From positions 1 to 19,184 of the forward strand of contig JAZSFO010000027.1 of assembly GCA_045532255.1 (NCBI GenBank): a DNA stretch of 19,184 nt. Reading direction: 5' to 3'. Position numbers and translations under genes: made by a program. The notes under the pieces are model-generated. The model saw nothing but the letters and a program-made list of their open reading frames with translations. It was not told where the DNA came from and did no database searches. This DNA comes from RGIG8748 sp045532255. Its GTDB lineage: Bacteria; Bacillota; Clostridia; UMGS1810. Positions 14,535 to 19,184 of this stretch are shown here, piece by piece (the first letter of the stretch is position 1; every line of letters begins with the position of its first letter).

Positions 14535-14831
14535 TTAGTCCCTTTCATTTTTCAATACTTCGGTGAGCTTTGTAAGCTTAAGTATTCTTATGGCACGGTC
14601 AATGCCGTCTGCCCTCCCAGGACTCATGTAGGGTTTAAGAGCATTTAATAGCGTTATTCGGCGGTCATCGGCTCTTCCGAGTACACTCATCATGCTTTTT
14701 ACGCTCGATTCCAGCTCTCCTGTAGGCGGGGGCGGACCTTCCTCGTGTGTACTTTGCGAGCCGAGTAGGTTTTTTAACGCATCGGGGTTGGAAAGCATGT
14801 TTCCCAGAAGCTTTGAGATGTCATCGTTCAC
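14535..14831 (-). CDS. Conserved-looking small protein, unknown function (second gene)
   Basis: About 98 residues from a GTG start; a TTG one codon earlier (14834) is also possible. GGGAGG lies eight bases before the GTG and five before the TTG. The start overlaps the end of the upstream gene, indicating coupled translation. N-terminal part: ISKLLGNMLSNPDALKNLLG. A proline-rich linker (GPPPPTGE) leads to a basic helical C-terminal block, DDRRITLLNALKPYMSPGRA then DRAIRILKLTKL, which looks like a compact conserved domain. No membrane segment or signal. Spore-forming Clostridia appear to carry similar proteins, but I know of no assigned function. Confidence 0.8.
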   Translation of the reverse strand: MNDDISKLLGNMLSNPDALKNLLGSQSTHEEGPPPPTGELESSVKSMMSVLGRADDRRITLLNALKPYMSPGRADGIDRAIRILKLTKLTEVLKNERD

Positions 14832-15000
14832 CAAATTTTCCTCCCTTCATTATCTCGTTTGCCTTTTTGAGTATAAGAGGATTTGTGCGAATCATTTTTT
14901 CTATCTCCGCTTCGCTTAAGCTGTCAAGCCTTAGGGCTATGTCGCCCATTCCAAGCTCCCTGAGCTTTTTTTGCACGAGTACCTTGTCAAAACCGTTCAT
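14821..15000 (-). CDS. Small helical protein, unknown function (first gene)
   Basis: About 59 residues from the ATG at 15000 (MNGFDKVLVQKKLRELGMGD). Start is uncertain: no ribosome site precedes this ATG; an internal ATG about 16 codons later (MGDIALRLDSL) has AGGGAG at good spacing, giving 43 residues; and a longer reading from 15072 would run through the branched hairpin. The C-terminal half, AEIEKMIRTNPLILKKANEI, followed by MKGGK, shares an 'NP..LK' motif with the second gene's NPDALKNLL, hinting at a related helical module. It overlaps the second gene by 11 bases. No signal peptide or membrane segment. Confidence 0.65.
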   Translation of the reverse strand: MNGFDKVLVQKKLRELGMGDIALRLDSLSEAEIEKMIRTNPLILKKANEIMKGGKFGER

Positions 15001-15024
15001 AAAGTTGTTTGGAATATCAGATAT

Positions 15025-15096
15025 AAAAAACACCGTCCTTTGACATGGAGCCATTAGAAAATGGCTATTCACTAATGAATATGCAAAGGACGGGTG
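15025..15096 (-). promoter_or_regulatory. Branched hairpin with T tract upstream of the small-gene operon
   Basis: The outer stem CCGTCCTTTG (15033-15042) pairs with CAAAGGACGG (15084-15093). Inside are two adjacent hairpins: AGCCATT with AATGGCT (15049-15066) and ATTCA with TGAAT (15067-15080). On the minus strand the structure is followed directly by T6 (15030-15025), so it has the form of an intrinsic terminator or attenuator, ending about 25 bases before the first gene's start. It could be a leader control element or a small mobile palindrome. Confidence 0.6.
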
Positions 15097-15117
15097 TTTT
15101 ATGATTGTTTAATTTGT

Positions 15118-15275
15118 AATTTCCACCTCACCACCGCCTTCGGCGGAGCCCCCTTTACACAAGGACACTTGAAAATCGCACCGTTAAGCCCTCCTTGCCT
15201 AAAGGAGGGGGGGGACCGTCGAAGACGGTGGGAGGATTTCAGAGGGGGACCAAACTTGGTTTGATGGAGGGATTT
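15118..15275. repeat. GC-rich intergenic hairpin repeat
   Basis: Non-coding and clearly richer in G and C than its flanks. Five short stems follow each other: CCGCC/GGCGG (15134-15146), CCTT/AAGG (15152-15164), CCCTCCTT/AAGGAGGG (15189-15209), ACCGTC/GACGGT (15215-15229) and ACCAA/TTGGT (15249-15260). The CACCGCCTTCGGCGG and CCCTCCTT...AAGGAGGG pieces resemble dispersed intergenic repeats common in gut Clostridia (recollection, not searched). From 15276 to 15354 I see nothing further. Confidence 0.5.
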
Positions 15276-15354
15276 GCGTTGTACACCTTCGGATTCAGTT
15301 TATCCATTCTGCACTATTTTCTCATCGCCACAAGGCTTCGATAAAATGTACAGA

Positions 15355-15403
15355 CCGCATAAAGCTGAAAATGCTTTGTGCGGTTACTTTTTTTCAGCTT
15401 TAT
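15355..15403 (+). terminator. Overlapping hairpins with T tract (plus strand)
   Basis: CCGCATAAAGC (15355-15365) pairs with GCTTTGTGCGG (15373-15383) and is followed by TTACTTTTTTT. Alternatively ATAAAGCTGAAA (15359-15370) pairs with TTTCAGCTTTAT (15392-15403). The two foldings exclude each other. No plus-strand gene lies upstream, so its purpose is unclear. Confidence 0.45.
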
Positions 15404-15405
15404 AT

Positions 15406-15436
15406 AAAACCGGTACGGGATTTCCGTACCGGTTTT
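15406..15436 (-). terminator. Terminator of the YD-repeat protein gene
   Basis: Thirteen-base perfect arms AAAACCGGTACGG (15406-15418) and CCGTACCGGTTTT (15424-15436) around GATTT. It starts right after the minus-strand stop codon and ends in T4 on that strand. Confidence 0.85.
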
Positions 15437-15439
15437 CAC

Positions 15440-16657
15440 TTATTTTACTACAACTTTATATTTTTTATAATTGCCTTTGGAATCCTCTTCATATATGAGA
15501 TTCCCGTTTTCGTCATACTCATATTTTTTTACATAGCCTTCGGAGTTTTCTTCCGATAAAGGCTTACCGTTTTCATTATATGTCCATTTGGTATATCCTG
15601 ACGGATATTCGGATAAAATGCAGTTGCCGTTTTCGTCGTATGTATCGGTCTGACCGTTCATTTCACATTTTAAAAGCCTGCCTTCGTCGTCGTAAATCCA
15701 CTTGGTGTCTTCTCCCGCGGGAAGTGAGAGTGTAAGCTTATTTCCGTTTTCGTCATAAGTCCATTTCTTGAAATAGCCGTCGGATTTTTCTTCAAGAACG
15801 AGCCTGCCGTGCTCGTCATATTCGTATGTCGTGAAAAAGCTTCCGTCATAGCTTTCGTAAATCATATTGCCGTATTCATCATACTTAAATGTCTTTACAA
15901 GCCCGTCTGAGTTTTCCTCTTTTGTGAGGTTGCCGTTTTCATCATATTCATATTTTACCCACGAGTACGGAGTTTCGGCAAGAATGAGATTTTCGTTTTC
16001 GTCATATGTGTTTTTGTTGTAATGTCCCGTGTAATCCTCGTGATAGGAGGGATTTCCGAAAGCATCGTATTCGTATTTCCACCACATACCGTCACCGTAA
16101 TCGGTAAAAATGCAATTGCCGTAGCTGTCATATGTGTACTTGATTTTCACACCCTCGGTAGACTCAAAATATATCTGTCTGCCGTTTTCATCATATTCCA
16201 TTTTCATATAAACATCATCGTGCTCTTCCTCGACCACCACGGAAACGGGGATTTTAACCCTTGCGGTATTGTGCTCGTCAATCCAGGAAACATCAAGCCC
16301 GAATGCTTCTGCGCACGCACGGAGCGGAATGAGTGTGCGATTCTCTTTAATCATAGCAGGAACATCAATTTCCTTTTCTTTGCCATTAATTTTCATTATG
16401 TTGCTTCCGATTACAAATTCGACAGTTGTGTCGCCTTTTTCGGAAATGATTTTTTCTTCGTCTTCTATGTATGTAACTTTTGCGCCTATTGCTTCAAAAA
16501 CTGCGCGAAGAGGCAGAAGGGTTCTGTCATTTACGAGTATCGGGGCAACATCGGTCTCAAGCTTTTCTCCGCCTACAACCACTTTTATCGGGCGTGCTGC
16601 AAGTGCGGACTGCGATAAAACGGCAGAAATTATAAGTGCCGAAATGATTTTTTTCAT
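15440..16657 (-). CDS. Secreted copper-amine-oxidase-N-like / YD-repeat protein
   Basis: 405 residues. A signal peptide (1-20, cleavage after SALA) predicts secretion. Residues about 22-136 form the stalk-type domain seen at the N terminus of copper amine oxidases and many Clostridia surface proteins, with the twin motifs DRTLLPLRAVFEAIGAKV and NRTLIPLRACAEAFGLDV. No amine oxidase catalytic domain follows. Residues 151 to about 400 hold twelve YD repeats of about 20 residues (pattern YEYDENGNLIYEE), as in RHS and wall-associated proteins, predicted to form an extended beta structure that may bind carbohydrate. There is no RHS core or toxin domain and no LPXTG anchor. The start at 16657 has a perfect AGGAGG site; a start 24 bases upstream is less likely. 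It has its own promoter and terminator. Confidence 0.9.
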   Translation of the reverse strand: MKKIISALIISAVLSQSALAARPIKVVVGGEKLETDVAPILVNDRTLLPLRAVFEAIGAKVTYIEDEEKIISEKGDTTVEFVIGSNIMKINGKEKEIDVPAMIKENRTLIPLRACAEAFGLDVSWIDEHNTARVKIPVSVVVEEEHDDVYMKMEYDENGRQIYFESTEGVKIKYTYDSYGNCIFTDYGDGMWWKYEYDAFGNPSYHEDYTGHYNKNTYDENENLILAETPYSWVKYEYDENGNLTKEENSDGLVKTFKYDEYGNMIYESYDGSFFTTYEYDEHGRLVLEEKSDGYFKKWTYDENGNKLTLSLPAGEDTKWIYDDEGRLLKCEMNGQTDTYDENGNCILSEYPSGYTKWTYNENGKPLSEENSEGYVKKYEYDENGNLIYEEDSKGNYKKYKVVVK

Positions 16658-16683
16658 ATAAATTCCTCCTTTATGGTACAATA

Positions 16684-16712
16684 ATTATACCACATATGCA
16701 GGTGCGTGTCAA
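16684..16712 (-). promoter_or_regulatory. Promoter of the YD-repeat protein gene
   Basis: On the minus strand TTGACA (16712-16707), 17 bases, TATAAT (16689-16684): perfect consensus. Its -35 lies only nine bases from the divergent pth -35. Confidence 0.85.
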
Positions 16713-16721
16713 TAAAATTCC

Positions 16722-16750
16722 TTGACTTTTCGGGGGATATGGTGTATAAT
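16722..16750 (+). promoter_or_regulatory. pth-mfd promoter
   Basis: TTGACT (16722-16727), 17 bases, TATAAT (16745-16750). It is divergent from, and nearly touching, the promoter of the YD-repeat gene. Confidence 0.82.
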
Positions 16751-16808
16751 AACAGTAACCGCATCAGGAAAATGTGGTCTTTTTTGATGTATAAAAGGAA
16801 GTGGAAAT

Positions 16809-17375
16809 ATGTTTGTTATAGCAGGACTCGGAAATCCGGGTAATAAATATGAGGGAAGCCGTCATAATATAGGTTTTGAAATGGTAGACTATATTGCAAG
16901 AACCTACGGTATAACCATAAACAAGCTGGGCTTCAAATCCCTCTACGGTCAGGGAATGATTGAGGGAGAAAAGGTGATTCTGGTTAAACCGCAGACCTTT
17001 ATGAATTTGAGCGGTCAGGCGATAAAGCCTCTGCTTGATTATTATAAGGTGGATAACGAAAATTTTATTGTGATTTACGATGATGTCAGCCTTCCGCTCG
17101 GCAAGCTCAGAGTTCGGGCAAAGGGAAGCGCAGGCGGACACAACGGAATAAAGGATATAATCTATATGCTTCAAAGTGATGTATTCCCGAGAATCAAGGT
17201 CGGGGTAGGTATGCCCGAAAATCCGAAAATGGATATGAAGGATTATGTCCTCGGCTATTTTTCAAAGGAAGAATTTGAAGTTCTGCACGAGAGTGCAAAG
17301 AAAATTGTAAAAGCCCTGCCCGTTCTTATGAAAGACGGAACGCAGGCGGCTATGAATATTTGTAATGGAGGCTGA
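16809..17375 (+). CDS. pth: Peptidyl-tRNA hydrolase
   Basis: 188 residues, usual length. Releases tRNA from peptidyl-tRNA that has dropped off ribosomes; essential in most bacteria. N-terminal AGLGNPGNKYEGSRHNIGF contains Asn9 and the catalytic His19. KPQTFMNLSG (60-69), YDDVSLPLGKLRVR (90-103) with Asp91/92, and GSAGGHNGIKDI (106-117) complete the active site. AAGGAAGTGG precedes the start. mfd begins eight bases after the stop, with its likely ribosome site inside the last pth codons. pth next to mfd is conserved in Bacillota (spoVC-fin-mfd in Bacillus; the small fin gene is missing here). Confidence 0.97.
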   Translation: MFVIAGLGNPGNKYEGSRHNIGFEMVDYIARTYGITINKLGFKSLYGQGMIEGEKVILVKPQTFMNLSGQAIKPLLDYYKVDNENFIVIYDDVSLPLGKLRVRAKGSAGGHNGIKDIIYMLQSDVFPRIKVGVGMPENPKMDMKDYVLGYFSKEEFEVLHESAKKIVKALPVLMKDGTQAAMNICNGG

Positions 17376-17383
17376 AGCTGAGA

Positions 17384-19184
17384 GTGAAAGCTTATCTTGA
17401 AAATTCAACGGAATTTATATCAGCAAAGGAAGCTCTCTTAAACGGTGAGAAATCTGTGTATATAACTTCGGTTACCAAAACGGCGTGCGCAGATGTTGTA
17501 TATGCCTTTTCGCAAGGCTGCGGCAAAAAGGCGGCAGTCGTTGTCGAAAATATGTACGAGGCGAGAATTTTAAAGGAAGACCTCGACTTTTATTTCGGCG
17601 AGGGACGGACAAATGTTTTCCCGATAAAAGACTATATTTTCCATAACATAGAAGCATCGGAAGCGCAGATTGTAAATGCAAGGCTCGGTGTTTTAGAATC
17701 CCTTGTGTCGGGAAATGCAGATATAATTGTTGTTCCTGTTGATGCGCTGATGCAGTACACCGTTCCGAAGGATGTTTATGAAAAATACCGTCTCAGATTT
17801 GAAACGGGAAAAACCGTAAATGTAAATGAGCTTGTCGAAAAGCTGATTATTATGGGATATAAACGAAGTGAGCTTGTCGAAGGTATGGGACAGTTTAATT
17901 TAAAAGGCGGAATACTGAATGTATTTCCGCCGTCCTCGGCTATGCCCGTAAGAATAGAGTTTTTTGATGACGAAATTGATACGATACGCTTTTTCAATCC
18001 CGAAACTCAGCTTACGGTTTCTCATGTGAATATGTGCATTGTTCCGCCGTGCAGGGAAATTATATTTGAAAATGCAGATGAAATTTGTGGGAAAATTGAA
18101 AGCTATCCGCAGACGGAATATACAAAATCGGATGTTGAAAAATTTAAGGAGGAGCATTATTTCCCTGCGATTGACAGATATGTTCCGCTTATTTATGAAA
18201 ACATCAGTACACTTTTTGATTATATTGATGACGAGTTTATGGTATTTACTGCATTTCCGTCACAGCTTGAAGAAAGGGCGGCAGCAAAAGAGCGTGAGCT
18301 TGCAGATGAGCTCTTAAGATTCTTTGAAAGCGGCGATTTGCCCGTGATTGAGGGCGATTATCTTATGCCTCTTGAAAAATCGTTTAAAAAGCTCGGCAGT
18401 CAGACGGTACACCTTTCGGGATTTACGGAAAAAACTGTGCTTTCCGAAACAAACCGTGTGTACAGCCTGAATTCAAGGTCAATTCCGTCGTACAGCGGAA
18501 ACATAAATGTTGCCGTGGAGGATATAGAAAAATGGCATAAAGACGGCTATGCCGTTACCGTTCTTTCAGGAAGCAAATTAAAAGCGGAAGCTTTTTTAAG
18601 ACTTCTTTCCGATAACGGAATGGTCGGTGCGCAGAAAAACGATTTTGCGAAAAAAGGGGAAATTGCAGTTCTTCCGGGTAGCATTTCGGGAGGCTTTGAA
18701 TACCCCGACCTTTCGGCTGTAGTTATAGGCTCAAGAGAGCTTTTCGGCGAAACGAGAAGAAGGCGTAAATCCTCCGATATGCCGGGGGTTAAAATCAAAT
18801 CGTATTCGGATTTGTCAGTGGGGGATTATGTCGTTCACCAGGTACACGGAATCGGGAAATACCTCGGTATGGAGAGAATGGAAATTGACGGGCTTTTAAG
18901 AGACTACCTTAAGATTATGTACAAGGGAAGCGATGTGCTTTATGTTCCTGCAACATCGCTCGACACCGTAAATAAATATATCGGAAGTGAATCAAAAGAG
19001 GTGGCACTGAGTAAAATGGGCGGTGCCGATTTTGCGAGAGTGAAAAGAAAGGTCAGCAAAACCCTGGAGGATATTGCCGAAAGGCTCATAACTCTTTATG
19101 CACAGAGGCGTGATGCAAAGGGCTTTGCATATTCCGGGGATACTGACTGGCAGAAAAATTTTGAGGAGCAGTTCCCGTTTGAAG
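17384..19184 (+). CDS. mfd: Transcription-repair coupling factor, 5' part (cut by window end)
   Basis: The frame is open from 17384 to the window end, about 600 codons of a protein normally near 1,100-1,200 residues. Mfd removes RNA polymerase stalled at lesions and recruits UvrA. The UvrB-like N-terminal module shows NVFPIKDYIFHN and ELVEGMGQFNLKGGILNVFP, then VRIEFFDDEIDTIRFFNPET. The RNA-polymerase-interacting (CarD-like) domain starts near residue 477 with LSVGDYVVHQVHGIGKYLGM and continues to LYVPATSLDTVNKYI. The last residues (FEEQFPFE) lead into the helicase motor, which lies outside. A GTG at 17384 is the chosen start, 12 bases after GGAGG in the pth end; a CTG at 17378 would be better spaced but is a rare start. 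No frameshift seen. Confidence 0.95.
   Translation, partial: MKAYLENSTEFISAKEALLNGEKSVYITSVTKTACADVVYAFSQGCGKKAAVVVENMYEARILKEDLDFYFGEGRTNVFPIKDYIFHNIEASEAQIVNARLGVLESLVSGNADIIVVPVDALMQYTVPKDVYEKYRLRFETGKTVNVNELVEKLIIMGYKRSELVEGMGQFNLKGGILNVFPPSSAMPVRIEFFDDEIDTIRFFNPETQLTVSHVNMCIVPPCREIIFENADEICGKIESYPQTEYTKSDVEKFKEEHYFPAIDRYVPLIYENISTLFDYIDDEFMVFTAFPSQLEERAAAKERELADELLRFFESGDLPVIEGDYLMPLEKSFKKLGSQTVHLSGFTEKTVLSETNRVYSLNSRSIPSYSGNINVAVEDIEKWHKDGYAVTVLSGSKLKAEAFLRLLSDNGMVGAQKNDFAKKGEIAVLPGSISGGFEYPDLSAVVIGSRELFGETRRRRKSSDMPGVKIKSYSDLSVGDYVVHQVHGIGKYLGMERMEIDGLLRDYLKIMYKGSDVLYVPATSLDTVNKYIGSESKEVALSKMGGADFARVKRKVSKTLEDIAERLITLYAQRRDAKGFAYSGDTDWQKNFEEQFPFE

Noticed and set aside
17384..19184. 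Pseudogene or frameshifted mfd
   Set aside because: The frame is uninterrupted from the GTG to the last base; it is incomplete only because the window ends.

Overview
The window looks like chromosomal DNA of a spore-forming, low-to-moderate GC Clostridia (Bacillota), probably a gut Oscillospiraceae/Ruminococcaceae-type organism. The pointers are spoIIR, the pth-mfd pair as in Bacillus, strong AGGAGG-type ribosome binding sites, consensus sigma-A promoters (TTGACA-17-TATAAT) at many genes, and Clostridia-style intergenic hairpin repeats. Most of it is ordinary core genome; I see no phage, insertion sequence or CRISPR array. Species assignment is inference.

Layout. 1-311 (minus): probable leader and two tandem promoters of an rRNA operon whose 16S gene would lie just left of the window. 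312-923 (minus): spoIIR. 1012-2998 (plus): argC-argB behind a promoter covered by two ARG-box-like palindromes. 3034-3708 (minus): trhA/hemolysin III. 3825-3977: tRNA-Thr(CGT) with promoter and terminator. 3975-4222: a gene-free stretch with seven consecutive small hairpins inside a terminal inverted repeat, then a nested terminator-like structure. 4284-5046: a Phd/YefM-PIN toxin-antitoxin operon with an operator inside its promoter. 5052-7793: an MBOAT acyltransferase plus a DHHW/AlgJ-like partner, a surface-polymer O-acylation pair. 7880-9364: a UPF0371 (DUF1846) protein. 9536-13062: a ClpE-like unfoldase overlapping a lipoprotein cyclophilin, then a second, cytosolic cyclophilin; REP-like GTAG hairpins lie on both sides of this group. 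13197-14210: gap (GAPDH). 14259-15000 (minus): three tightly packed small genes of unknown function behind a branched hairpin with a T tract. 15118-15436: gene-free, GC-rich hairpin repeat and terminators. 15440-16657 (minus): secreted protein joining a copper-amine-oxidase-N-like domain to twelve YD repeats. 16809-19184 (plus): pth and the 5' part of mfd, cut by the window end.

The best candidates for something undescribed are the small three-gene minus-strand operon with its branched leader hairpin (14259-15096), the hairpin array after the tRNA (3975-4150), and the GTAG-headed REP-like pair around the chaperone genes. These are pattern readings; no database search was possible.
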